The notes below the pieces were generated by a model. The model worked only from the letters and a program-made list of their open reading frames with translations, made no database searches and had not been told where the DNA came from. From Gemmatimonadota bacterium (GTDB lineage: Bacteria; Latescibacterota; UBA2968; UBA8231), in NCBI GenBank assembly GCA_002712305.1, contig PATE01000058.1, positions 1 through 18,657 on the forward strand: a stretch of DNA of 18,657 nt. The letters run 5' to 3'. Positions 1 to 7,006 of this stretch are shown here, piece after piece (the first letter of the stretch is position 1; each line of letters starts with the position of its first letter). The translations under genes were made by a program, and so were the position numbers.

Positions 1-664
1 ATGGGCTACTTCCCCGATCATGCCCGTTACGAGCCGGGGCCGAACGCATATCTCACGCACATCGAGCACCTGAAGGAGGCCGTCGACATCCCCATCATCG
101 GCAGTCTGAATGGATCCACACCCGGTGACTGGACGGAACACGCCCGTCAGATTGAGACAGCCGGTGCTGATGCGCTGGAGCTGAATTTCTATCATCTGCC
201 GGTTGCCGTCAAACTCGGCCCCTACTTCAGTGCCATGGCCAACATAGCCCACCGCCTCGACCAGGCCGGTGTCGATGGGCTGGTGTTGTTCAACTGTTTC
301 TACCAGCCCGATATCGACCTGGATCGGCTCGAGCCATACCCCGCACGTCGTGCTTTCCACGCCCTTCGACCTGCGCCTGCCTCTGCGCTGGATCGCCATT
401 CTGCACGGTCGCGTCAAAGCCCATCTGGCCCATACGGGAGGGGTCCAATCACGAGGCGGTCATCAAGCGCTCATGGTCGGCGCCCAGGTCACCATGATGG
501 CCTCTGCTCTGATGGAGCGCGGCATCGACCATGCCCACCAAGTGCTGTGGCAGATGGAACAGTGGTTTGAGGAACACGACATCGAGAGTGTGAACCACCT
601 CCGGGGTCGCCTGAGCGACGAGGGATTCGCCTTGAGTCAGCCCCCTTACGTACTGAGTTCGTAG
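1..664 (+). pseudogene. Dihydroorotate dehydrogenase-like FMN TIM-barrel protein, decayed, 5' end outside window
   Basis: The translated pieces match the bacterial DHOD-like family with a TIM-barrel FMN fold. Frame 1 (1 to about 338) carries [36 protein letters not shown] and [20 protein letters not shown]. The homology then jumps to frame 2 ([21 protein letters not shown], then [12 protein letters not shown] and the end at TAG 662-664). The family segment EAVIK appears only in frame 3 at 453-467, so there are further shifts near 450-453 and 465-467. In addition, about 30 residues usually found between ELN and PVAVKL are missing; this length is from memory of the family. The first codon of the window is ATG, but the family normally has about 100 more residues before this point, so the gene begins upstream. 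Its 3' end overlaps the convergent dehydrogenase by 19 bases. Neighbouring genes read cleanly, so real decay is more likely than sequencing error, though reads would be needed to prove it. Confidence 0.8.
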
Positions 665-1668
665 CGACGCCGGTCCATGACGAACTGTAGCGGTTCCCCC
701 TTCAGATGACGTCGCAGATTATCGATACAGATGTGATGCATTGGCTCAAACGCATCTGCCGCCTCATAGGCCTTCGGAAAAGGTTGCGACAGACTGTGTC
801 CGGTGAGGATGAGATTCGGCCATCCTCGAGCCGGGTGATCTGGCGCCAGCTTCTCAGGTGGTTTCAGCACATCGAGCCCGGCCCGGATCCGCCCTGATTC
901 CAGTTCAGCGAAGAGCGCCTCCTGGTCGACGATGGCCCCGCGTCCCGTGTTGATGAGGATGCCTCCATCCGGCAATCGGGCCAGCAGTCTTGCCGTAACA
1001 GACCCTTCCGTTTCTGATGACAGGCCCGCGTGAATGGCGACGGTGTGACTCCGGTCAAAGAGGGTGTCGAGGTCTGCAACCCGCTCGCAGCCGTCGGGCA
1101 CATCTGCTACGTAAGGGTCGAACACATGCAGATTGGGGCCCATGGGTCGAACCATGTCGATGAAGCAGCGACCGATGAAACCGCACCCATAGATCCCCAG
1201 ATCGAGCTGATTCATCATGCCTGAACGAAACTCGTCCGGTAAACGCCAGTCGCCGGCCGCGATGCGTTCGATGCGAAAGCGCAGCCCTTTCAGGCAGGCC
1301 AGCAGAAGGGTCACCGCACCCTCGGCGACGGAACGCGCCTGGGCATCCCCCCAATTGGTGACGGCGATCGGCGCATCGATCAACTCGAGGGGAATCGTCG
1401 TTCTCATGCCCCCGGTGAGATGACAGATGTAGCGAAGATCGCCGGGCTCGGTGGCCAGCGAGGTGGGCACCGCCCGGGCTCCCCAACTGGTAACGAGGAT
1501 GTCACAGTCCTGAATTCGGATGCTCGCCTCAGTATCCGACAGGAGTTCCCCCTCTTCGACGACGGTCAGATCGCCGATCTGGGCGATGGCAGTACGAAAT
1601 GCGGCTGTCCAGGCACGGGGATCGGCCTTGTTGTGCGCCAGATGTAGAATGCGTGGGCGTGGAGACAT
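646..1668 (-). CDS. D-isomer-specific 2-hydroxyacid dehydrogenase, NAD(P)-dependent (340 aa)
   Basis: This family interconverts 2-hydroxyacids and 2-oxoacids in the cytoplasm using NAD(P)H. The Rossmann motif GCGFIG lies at residues 161-166, with a coenzyme-binding Asp in VFDPY (D184), which suggests NAD preference. Candidate catalytic residues are R243 in NTGRGAIVD, E272 in KPPEKLAPDHP and H291 in LTGHSLSQP. The frame is open further upstream, but family similarity starts at MSPRPRILHLAH, so I chose the ATG at 1668. This lies one base past the TGA of the upstream PhyH gene, which implies translational coupling. The substrate is unknown. The pairing with a PhyH hydroxylase fits a short pathway in which a hydroxylated acid is then oxidised or reduced, but that is inference. 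The 3' end overlaps the end of the convergent DHOD-like remnant. Membership of the family is secure; calling it serA or a glyoxylate reductase is not justified. Confidence 0.9.
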   Translation of the reverse strand: MSPRPRILHLAHNKADPRAWTAAFRTAIAQIGDLTVVEEGELLSDTEASIRIQDCDILVTSWGARAVPTSLATEPGDLRYICHLTGGMRTTIPLELIDAPIAVTNWGDAQARSVAEGAVTLLLACLKGLRFRIERIAAGDWRLPDEFRSGMMNQLDLGIYGCGFIGRCFIDMVRPMGPNLHVFDPYVADVPDGCERVADLDTLFDRSHTVAIHAGLSSETEGSVTARLLARLPDGGILINTGRGAIVDQEALFAELESGRIRAGLDVLKPPEKLAPDHPARGWPNLILTGHSLSQPFPKAYEAADAFEPMHHICIDNLRRHLKGEPLQFVMDRRRYELST

Positions 1669-1669
1669 G

Positions 1670-2500
1670 TCAGGACTTGGTGGGGATCGTCTCGCCATCG
1701 GGTCGAGGCGTGTGCGGCCAGTGACCGGAGGGATCACTGCCACGACACGTGATGGCCCGTTGATTCCAGCCATTATGGGCATACACGTCAGGCGGGACGA
1801 AACGCATCGTGAGGCCACAGCGTCGCCGCTCGGACAGATTTGGCTCTGAGCCGTGAAGAAGCAGATCCGTGTGCAGGGAGATCTGACCCGCTCGCATCGT
1901 CAACGCCACCGGTTCGTCGCCGTGTTCGCGGGCGTCGTTGACGGTCTGATTCAGCACGTTGTGCTCGGTCGTATCGCTGTCGTCAAAGTCGATCTGCCCG
2001 TGCACATGTGAACCGGGAATGCGGGTCAGGGCGCCTTTTTCGAAGTCGGCATCGTCGATGGCGAGCCACACCGTCACCGTCTTGCTCGGTGTCAGGGGCC
2101 AGTAGGATGCGTCCTGATGCCAGCTGACGCGTCGTTCGTCTCCCGGCATTTTGCAGAAAAAGTGAGCTCCCCAGCAGATCAGGTCCTGGCCGAGCAGATC
2201 CTGCACGTAGTCGAGAATCCGTGGCTCGATGATCATGTCGTACATGCCGGCACAGTGTGATTGCCAGCCATTGATGGAATACGCATCCCACCCTGCCGAG
2301 GCCGCCCTGGCCATCAGGTCGTCGAAATAGACGCGATTCGCCTCGACCTCGTGTGCGTCATATACGTCGAGGGGAAAGATGTATCCACGGTCGTTGTATT
2401 GCTGGATTTGGGCAGCCGACAGGTGCTCAGGAGAGTCGATGACGCTGGGCACAAATCGCAGATCGCGTCCAAGTTCGGGATGAGCATCGCGTGGAGTCAT
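1670..2500 (-). CDS. Phytanoyl-CoA dioxygenase (PhyH) family non-haem iron oxygenase (276 aa)
   Basis: PhyH enzymes use Fe(II), 2-oxoglutarate and oxygen to hydroxylate an organic substrate. The facial triad is visible as H128-x-D130 in SWHQDASYWPL and the distal H216 in LLLHGSEPN. An arginine in ERRRCGL (about R227) is placed to bind 2-oxoglutarate. The motifs WGAHFFCKMPG and GALTRIPGSH are typical of bacterial PhyH proteins. The frame stays open to 2680, but that stretch has no family similarity and crosses the start of the divergent gene. The ATG at 2500 (MTPRDAHPEL) gives a normal length. The gene is followed one base later by a 2-hydroxyacid dehydrogenase. It is divergent from a second, unrelated 2OG oxygenase across a 149-base gap. 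No substrate can be named: the family acts on fatty acyl chains, small acids and natural products. Soluble; no signal peptide is seen. Confidence 0.92.
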   Translation of the reverse strand: MTPRDAHPELGRDLRFVPSVIDSPEHLSAAQIQQYNDRGYIFPLDVYDAHEVEANRVYFDDLMARAASAGWDAYSINGWQSHCAGMYDMIIEPRILDYVQDLLGQDLICWGAHFFCKMPGDERRVSWHQDASYWPLTPSKTVTVWLAIDDADFEKGALTRIPGSHVHGQIDFDDSDTTEHNVLNQTVNDAREHGDEPVALTMRAGQISLHTDLLLHGSEPNLSERRRCGLTMRFVPPDVYAHNGWNQRAITCRGSDPSGHWPHTPRPDGETIPTKS

Positions 2501-2649
2501 GGAGCAGAATAACAGCTGCGTACCCCTTCGCGACAACTGCCTTGGTGGGGAACCACTTGTTCGGCGTTGCCCCGCAGGACAGATTTGCTGTTCAGATCTG
2601 CCCGGGCCAGTTGTGACTTGTGCCTGAATCAAATACCGGATGAAACGTG
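2501..2649. promoter_or_regulatory. Divergent promoter region between PhyH and 2OG oxygenase genes, with a candidate operator
   Basis: Both flanking oxygenase genes must start transcription in these 149 bases. An imperfect inverted repeat has arms GGACAGAT (2577-2584) and ATCTGCCC (2596-2603), pairing at 7 of 8 positions around an 11-base spacer. It contains the palindromes CAGATCTG and, just beyond, CCCGGG. This could be a regulator site serving both genes. I could not identify convincing -35/-10 boxes, and no regulator gene lies nearby, so this is only a candidate. Confidence 0.3.
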
Positions 2650-3477
2650 ATGAGCTGGGATCCCATCGAAGCAAGCACAATCGACGAAATCCGCGAACGG
2701 GATGTGGATCCCCTGCAGGCGCTCGCTGCCGGTGAAACCCCCGCCATCATCCTGCGACGTGCGTACACAGCGAACGACTGCGCTGAGCTTGTCGGGCGAT
2801 TCCTCGAGCGCCAGCTCATGCGTGACCCGGCCCTGCCCATGAAGGAAGGCGATCGTCGTCGCATCGATATCGGCACCAGCCTGGGGAATCGGGGCGCCGA
2901 CCAGGAGGCCTTTCTGGCGCACGCGGAGACGACGCGGGAACTGTTCAGCGATCTATTCGAGGGATTCCCGAACCCCGTCGACGTCGTCTACGAAGCACTG
3001 CAACAGGTGGCCGGAGATCGGCGACAAGTGCAGACCGCCTTTGAACCAGACGGACGGGCCTATGGGCCGGCGATCTTCCGCATTCACTATGACGGACACG
3101 CCTACCCGCCCCATATCGACCACGTCACCTTGAGAGAAAAGCGCTTCAACTACGCCGTGAGTCGTTTTGAGCACCAGTTTGCGGGGATTCTCTGTGTGCA
3201 GAATGCGGCGAGCGATTCTACAACGCAGGGCGTCCTCCACCAGTGCCTGTGGACGGAACAGGTCCAACCCCACATTCGGGGTCATACCTTCCACGACTAC
3301 GCCACGCAACAGAACATCGGCCATTGTCAGGTAGATCTGCAGCCCGGAGACCTTTATTTCTTCAATACCCGCAACATCCATGAGGTCCCGGCCGTGGAAG
3401 GCGATGATCCGCGCATCGTACTGGCTGTTTTCATCGGATTCAACGAACACGAGCGCGATATCTACGTCTGGGCATGA
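2650..3477 (+). CDS. 2-oxoglutarate/Fe(II)-dependent oxygenase (prolyl-hydroxylase-like fold), substrate unknown (275 aa)
   Basis: The protein has the double-stranded beta-helix iron-site pattern. H155-x-D157 lies in YPPHIDHVTL, the distal H244 in FNTRNIHEVPAV, and a 2OG-binding arginine (R255) in DDPRIVLAVFIGF. The preceding LQPGDLYFFNTR is the usual strand before the distal histidine. It is not a PhyH protein by motif, so the window holds two distinct 2OG oxygenases back to back. ATG 2650 is preceded directly by an in-frame GTG (2647), and either could be used. There is no signal peptide, so it is probably cytoplasmic. The residues ERDIYVWA at the extreme C-terminus are intact and nothing suggests truncation. 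The reaction is presumably hydroxylation or a related oxidation of a small molecule or amino-acid side chain. The sequence alone does not show which. Confidence 0.85.
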   Translation: MSWDPIEASTIDEIRERDVDPLQALAAGETPAIILRRAYTANDCAELVGRFLERQLMRDPALPMKEGDRRRIDIGTSLGNRGADQEAFLAHAETTRELFSDLFEGFPNPVDVVYEALQQVAGDRRQVQTAFEPDGRAYGPAIFRIHYDGHAYPPHIDHVTLREKRFNYAVSRFEHQFAGILCVQNAASDSTTQGVLHQCLWTEQVQPHIRGHTFHDYATQQNIGHCQVDLQPGDLYFFNTRNIHEVPAVEGDDPRIVLAVFIGFNEHERDIYVWA

Positions 3478-3607
3478 TGGCACCGGCTGTGACCCTCGGC
3501 TGTCGCGGGGTTGCCAGTCTGGGAGATGGCTCCTACTTTAGGTGATTGTGCAAGATCTTTGAAGCAGCTGAATCGCGCCCATTGAGGCGCCCGGGAGCCT
3601 ACGATCC
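3478..3607 (+). promoter_or_regulatory. rpsU leader region with a small hairpin before the ribosome binding site
   Basis: This 130-base gap must hold the rpsU promoter. A 5-bp hairpin (GCGCC 3575-3579 with GGCGC 3586-3590, 6-base loop) sits just before the probable Shine-Dalgarno GGGAG at 3593-3597, about 10 bases ahead of the ATG. It could modulate translation, but the stem is short. Earlier in the gap, TGGCA 3478-3482 and TGCCA 3512-3516 could pair loosely. No U-run follows them, so I do not call a terminator for the upstream oxygenase gene. Confidence 0.3.
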
Positions 3608-3850
3608 ATGCCGAATTTCAGTGTCGTCATCAGTGACGACGAGCCTTTTGAGCGAGCCCTCCGTCGTTTCTCTTCCAAGACCAAGCGCAATGGTCTTCTG
3701 AGAGACCTGAAGCGGAAGCGTTTCTACACCAAGCCGTCGGTACAGAAGAAGCTCGACCTGCAGAAGAGCATTCGCCGCCGCAAGAAGGCGGAGCGTATCG
3801 CCCGGTTGGCCGAGATGGGTCTCGATCGGCGCGGGCGCAAGCGTCGCTAG
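3608..3850 (+). CDS. rpsU: 30S ribosomal protein bS21
   Basis: This is a small basic protein of 80 residues matching bS21, a late-assembling small-subunit protein near the anti-Shine-Dalgarno region that assists initiation. The diagnostic stretch is FERALRRFSSKTKRNGLLRDLKRKRFY, given here only as positions 14-40, followed by KPSVQKKL and a strongly basic arginine/lysine-rich C-terminus ending in RRGRKRR. The N-terminus MPNFSVVISDDEPFERAL is typical. It is a lone gene: the upstream oxygenase is 130 bases away and the downstream gene is convergent. A strong intrinsic terminator follows about 50 bases after the stop, so it is probably transcribed alone. Its presence argues against an actinobacterial host. 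The start ATG 3608 fits the family exactly. Confidence 0.97.
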   Translation: MPNFSVVISDDEPFERALRRFSSKTKRNGLLRDLKRKRFYTKPSVQKKLDLQKSIRRRKKAERIARLAEMGLDRRGRKRR

Positions 3851-3902
3851 CAGTCGACCCGGCGCAGAATTTTCGACGGCACGACAGACCAGAAATAGAC
3901 GA

Positions 3903-3940
3903 GGCGGTGTCAGGACCCAGTCCTGGCACCGCCTTTTTTT
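3903..3940 (+). terminator. Strong intrinsic terminator of rpsU
   Basis: A long hairpin pairs GGCGGTG (3903-3909) with CACCGCC (3927-3933) and CAGGAC (3911-3916) with GTCCTG (3920-3925). A T-G pair joins the two helices and the loop is CCA. It is followed at once by seven T's (3934-3940). On the opposite strand the bases beyond the stem are not T-rich, so it works in the rpsU direction only. The convergent RNase D gene ends at 3957, just beyond. Confidence 0.95.
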
Positions 3941-3956
3941 GTCCCGACGCCGCGTC

Positions 3957-5093
3957 TCAGCTGGTGGCGTTGTCCGAGGCGAATCGATGGAGCAGGTCGT
4001 TGCCGATCAGCTGCCGACGCCAGCCGCCGGCAAGTCGATTTCCATTCACGTCGGTCACCTCCCCGTCACAGGTTTCGCGCAACAGCTGTTTGACCTCGGC
4101 TCGTGTCGCCACCAGGGCGGGATCGATGCCCTCGGCCTCGCTGCGCTCTCGCAGGTAGCCCATCGCTTCCTTCACACCGTCCTCGAAGGCTCGATCGTGT
4201 CGTTCCCTCGGCGGGCCTGTAGGCCATTCGTCTTCGGGGAGAGTCTGTCCCGTGTCGACAGCGGCCAGGATCGCCTCTCCGTACAGATCGATTTCCTTCC
4301 GTCGGAAGGATCGAACCTCGCCCAGTTCTTCGCGCTGCGTCGGTTGTCGCTGCGCCAGGAACAGCAGCAGCTTGTCCGAGGCGATGCGGCCCCGGGATCG
4401 ATCGAAGGTTCGCGCAGCTTCCTCGCGCCACACGGTCAGTTCACGCAGCACGGACAACTCGCGACCCCTCAGCTTCCCATATCCCTTCACACGACGAAAT
4501 TCCTCTCGGGGATCGCGCTCCTGGTAGATCTCAGGCTCGTCCAGACCGGCCATCTCTTCTTCCAGCCAGGCGAGGTATCCGGCCGCTTCGGCCCGTCGTC
4601 GAAGCTCGTCTCGCGCCTCGACCAGGTAGCGGACATCGTCTTCCGCATATCCGATCTGCTTGTCTGCCAGAGGGCGTTGCAGCCAGTCGGTGCGGGTCTC
4701 GGTCTTGTCGAGTTCGATGTCGAACAGCTCGACGAGCAGATCTCGCAGGGAGATCGTCGACGCCAGTCCAGCGAAACCTGAAGCGGCTCGAGTATCGAAG
4801 ACATTGCTCGGCGAAGCGCCGGTGGCACGTTTGAGAATGGAGAGATCCTGTGTCGCATCGTGCAAGATCTTCTGCGTCTGTCCATCGGCCAGCAATTGGC
4901 CGAGGTCACCGAGTTGGCCCTCGAGCGCGACCGTGTCCACGAGGGTGCATCGGCCCCGATCGAGTCCGAGTTGAACCACGCCGAGGGCGGGGAAGAACGT
5001 GCGCTCCCAGACCATCTCCGTATCGACGGCAACCTGGCCCGCCGCCCAGGCAGCCTCAATCTGTTCGCGAAGCGCGTCTTGATCGACGATCAA
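3957..5093 (-). CDS. rnd: Ribonuclease D (DEDDy 3'-5' exonuclease with HRDC domain, 378 aa)
   Basis: RNase D trims the 3' ends of tRNA precursors and other stable RNAs. The exonuclease domain shows D24 and E26 (VAVDTEM), D83 in LHDATQDLSIL, and Y149 and D153 in GYAEDDVRYL, which makes a complete DEDDy set binding two metal ions. An HRDC domain follows (about residues 208-275), seen in the segment GRELSVLRELTVWREE and the block ending DKLLLFLAQRQP. A C-terminal helical region makes up the remainder. The start is TTG at 5093: the next in-frame Met (residue 27) would remove the catalytic DTE, and the family begins only a short distance before it. The TTG overlaps the TGA of the upstream carbamoylase gene in TTGA, so the two are translationally coupled. 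Function is confident; why it is coupled to a carbamoylase is not clear. Confidence 0.95.
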   Translation of the reverse strand: MIVDQDALREQIEAAWAAGQVAVDTEMVWERTFFPALGVVQLGLDRGRCTLVDTVALEGQLGDLGQLLADGQTQKILHDATQDLSILKRATGASPSNVFDTRAASGFAGLASTISLRDLLVELFDIELDKTETRTDWLQRPLADKQIGYAEDDVRYLVEARDELRRRAEAAGYLAWLEEEMAGLDEPEIYQERDPREEFRRVKGYGKLRGRELSVLRELTVWREEAARTFDRSRGRIASDKLLLFLAQRQPTQREELGEVRSFRRKEIDLYGEAILAAVDTGQTLPEDEWPTGPPRERHDRAFEDGVKEAMGYLRERSEAEGIDPALVATRAEVKQLLRETCDGEVTDVNGNRLAGGWRRQLIGNDLLHRFASDNATS

Positions 5094-6040
5094 TCCTCGT
5101 CCCCTCCCTCCGGGGTCCCGAAGCCGGTTCGGCGCGAGATCAGATCGTAGTGCTCGATACGTCGATGGGCGGCGAAGTTCAGGGTCGCTCGCCGCAGCCG
5201 CTGTGTGAGATCGAGATCACAGCGCGCGATGACGAGTTCATCCTCCAACGTCGTTGCCTGGGCCACGATCTGCCCCGTGGGCGCCACGACGCAGGTGCCA
5301 CCAATCTGTTCGACCCCCTCTTCGACCCCTGCCTTGGCAACAGCCACAACCCAGACGGCATTCTGATAGGCCCCGGCCTGCAGGCTCAGATGGTTGTGAA
5401 AACCAGCCAGGTGGCCGGAGGCCGGATTGGCCGGGTTATGTACGGGTGTGTTGTACCCCATTACGATCAACTCCGCGCCCCGCAGGGCCAGCATGCGATA
5501 ACTCTCCGGCCAACGCCGGTCATTGCAGATCATCATTCCCACGGTCCCACCGAAAGCCCGCCAGGTGGGAAAACCGAGATCCCCCACACGAAAGTACAGC
5601 TTCTCCAGATTCTGGAAGGGCTGTCCTGGCTGATAGCGATCGTAGCCGGGCAGGTGAATCTTCCGGTATTTGCCGATGATCCGACCATCGGCACCAACAA
5701 GGACACTGCTGTTATATCGGCGAATCTCGCCTTCTTCTGCGGTTAGTTCCGCAAAACCGAGGTGAAAACCGACACCGAGTCGGGCCGCCTCGTCGAACAG
5801 GGGCTGCGTTTCGGGACTGGGCATCTCGTGCTCGAAGTACGCATCGATCTGCGATTCATCGGTCATGTGCCAGTGCGGAAAGAAGGGCACCAACGCGACT
5901 TCGGTGAACACGATCAGGTCACACCCCGCTTCGGCGCCCTGTCGCATCAGATCGATCAAACGCTCGATCACCGCCGATCGCGGCATGTCACCGGCAACCG
6001 GCCCTTGCTGGGCGGCGCCGATCGTAAGCAGTCGACTCAT
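5090..6040 (-). CDS. N-carbamoyl-D-amino-acid hydrolase-like carbon-nitrogen hydrolase (316 aa)
   Basis: This nitrilase-superfamily member matches D-carbamoylase closely. The enzyme hydrolyses N-carbamoyl-D-amino acids to D-amino acid, CO2 and ammonia. Counting from ATG 6040, the catalytic residues fall at E47 (FTEVAL), K127 (KYRKIHLPG) and C172 (MICNDRRWPES), with E146 also present. These are the same numbers as the well-studied Agrobacterium enzyme. The arginines R175 and R176 that bind the substrate carboxylate there are kept. Position 144, His in Agrobacterium, is Asn here. FFPHWH, GYNTPVHNP and the segment beginning SLQAGAYQNAVWVVAVAK are family hallmarks. The longer reading frame to 6088 adds unrelated residues, so I start at MSRLLTIGAAQQGP. 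The stop overlaps the RNase D start by 4 bases. No hydantoinase or racemase lies in the window, so substrate and pathway remain open; a related ureido-acid hydrolase is the main alternative. Confidence 0.88.
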   Translation of the reverse strand: MSRLLTIGAAQQGPVAGDMPRSAVIERLIDLMRQGAEAGCDLIVFTEVALVPFFPHWHMTDESQIDAYFEHEMPSPETQPLFDEAARLGVGFHLGFAELTAEEGEIRRYNSSVLVGADGRIIGKYRKIHLPGYDRYQPGQPFQNLEKLYFRVGDLGFPTWRAFGGTVGMMICNDRRWPESYRMLALRGAELIVMGYNTPVHNPANPASGHLAGFHNHLSLQAGAYQNAVWVVAVAKAGVEEGVEQIGGTCVVAPTGQIVAQATTLEDELVIARCDLDLTQRLRRATLNFAAHRRIEHYDLISRRTGFGTPEGGDED

Positions 6041-6242
6041 GGGGTCAGAATCGGCGTGGCGTACGGTGAGCGTAGTTCGAGCATGCAATGGTCAATCGGC
6101 CGCGGACGGGCAACCGCCGTCGTACGGCGAGGCGGAAGGCCTTCCGATCTTCTTCGGCGGCTTCGGCGGGGAGAACGACGGAAGGCAGTGTTGCGTGCCG
6201 GAAAGAATAGCCACGTCGGTCCCCGGTCGCCAGCGACGCACC
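6041..6242. other. Longest gene-free gap (about 200 bases), with a weak candidate promoter for the carbamoylase-rnd pair
   Basis: No convincing ORF or RNA gene is visible here. On the minus strand TTGACC (6095-6090) and TACGCT (6074-6069) form a -35/-10 pair with a 15-base spacer, short of the optimum, placing a start about 20 bases before the carbamoylase ATG. A small perfect hairpin CGCCGT/ACGGCG (6114-6128) lies upstream. The sequence near 6150-6180 is rich in CGG/TTC repeats. The gap separates carbamoylase-rnd from the cytochrome gene and probably ends one transcript and begins another, but I see no U-tract terminator. Confidence 0.3.
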
Positions 6243-6977
6243 CTAGTCGTCGCCCTTGGCCCGTCGCAGCTGTTGGCGCGCCCAGCGATTGCGCGGATCC
6301 AACTCGATCGCCTTCTCCAGGGCTGCAATCCCTCCATCCTTGTCGCCACTCTGGATCAGCAGATTGCCGAGCTGCACGTAGGTGTCGGAAGACTCTGGGT
6401 AGTATTCGAGATTCATGCGCAACATACGCAGGCCTACATCTGTTTCGACATCCGTCGCCATCAACATCAGGGTCTTCTCACCAAAATCGTAGGCCGCACG
6501 GCCATAGTACTCCTGCCTCAAGTCGCCATACTTGGCCGCCATCGCCTCGACGCCTCCCTCTTCCAGGGCTTTGGTCAGTAGCTGGGGCAGTGTGTGAGGG
6601 GCCTTCACACCACGGTGGCAAGTGACACACGCCACCCTCATCCCCCCCGGCCGATTCAGGAAGTCCTCGTTGATCTGCTGCGTCATGCGCATCATCGTCC
6701 GCGCGATCTCTTTGTGACTGTTCTCGTCGGAGGCGAAGTCCGTTCGTTGCCCTTCGCGCACATGACAATAGTCACAGCGAACACCAAGTCCCTGCGAAAT
6801 CGCCTTCATCATCGCCTGCAGTGTATCGGGTTCGATGTCGGCAGGAACGACCGTGAGGTTTTTGAATTCCTGTGGGAACCAGCCCTGACCTTCGGTGGGC
6901 ACGACGGTGGTCAGAGCACCGATCAGGGCTAGCAACGGAACGAAACGCAGGGACGAGTGATGGCGTGTCAGATACAT
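6243..6977 (-). CDS. Exported diheme c-type cytochrome, reaction-centre cytochrome-subunit-like, with C-terminal TPR (244 aa)
   Basis: An N-terminal export signal (basic MYLTRHHSSLR, then a hydrophobic run to about residue 27) is followed by FKNLTVVPADI and two haem-binding sites, CDYCH at 68-72 and CVTCH at 117-121. The helix before each site carries methionines (M56/M57 and M95/M96/M98) that could be axial ligands, as in the photosynthetic reaction-centre cytochrome family (CytoC_RC). Residues 197-240 form a tetratricopeptide-type repeat (YVQLGNLLIQSGD, then a second helix with IAALEKAIELDPRN). No photosynthesis gene is present. Members in Acidobacteriota and related groups are non-photosynthetic periplasmic electron carriers, which I take to be the role here. 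ATG 6977 gives the normal signal peptide; a GAGGA lies three bases before it, closer than usual. It is 29 bases downstream of the desaturase stop and probably co-transcribed. Confidence 0.9.
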   Translation of the reverse strand: MYLTRHHSSLRFVPLLALIGALTTVVPTEGQGWFPQEFKNLTVVPADIEPDTLQAMMKAISQGLGVRCDYCHVREGQRTDFASDENSHKEIARTMMRMTQQINEDFLNRPGGMRVACVTCHRGVKAPHTLPQLLTKALEEGGVEAMAAKYGDLRQEYYGRAAYDFGEKTLMLMATDVETDVGLRMLRMNLEYYPESSDTYVQLGNLLIQSGDKDGGIAALEKAIELDPRNRWARQQLRRAKGDD

Positions 6978-7006
6978 GAGTCCTCGGTGCCTGGAGAGTC
7001 GTGGGG

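Noticed and set aside
3478-3516. Possible terminator after the 2OG oxygenase (TGGCA/TGCCA arms, repeated CGGCTGT)
   Set aside because: The stem is short and bulged with a long loop and no T-run follows.
3939-4781. 280-codon open frame on the plus strand opposite RNase D
   Set aside because: It is antisense to a gene with complete catalytic motifs, has no recognisable domain, and is expected by chance in G+C-rich DNA.
6205-6242. Possible terminator after the cytochrome gene (GTCG/CGAC hairpin on the minus strand)
   Set aside because: The stem is only 4 bp and there is no continuous U-tract.
5762-6625. Long plus-strand open frames of 238-287 codons opposite the carbamoylase and cytochrome genes
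   Set aside because: They run antisense across two well-supported genes and the gap between them; composition is Arg/Ser/Pro-rich and no family is recognisable.
6243-6977. Evidence for phototrophy from the reaction-centre-type cytochrome
   Set aside because: This family is widespread in non-phototrophs and no reaction-centre or pigment gene is present.
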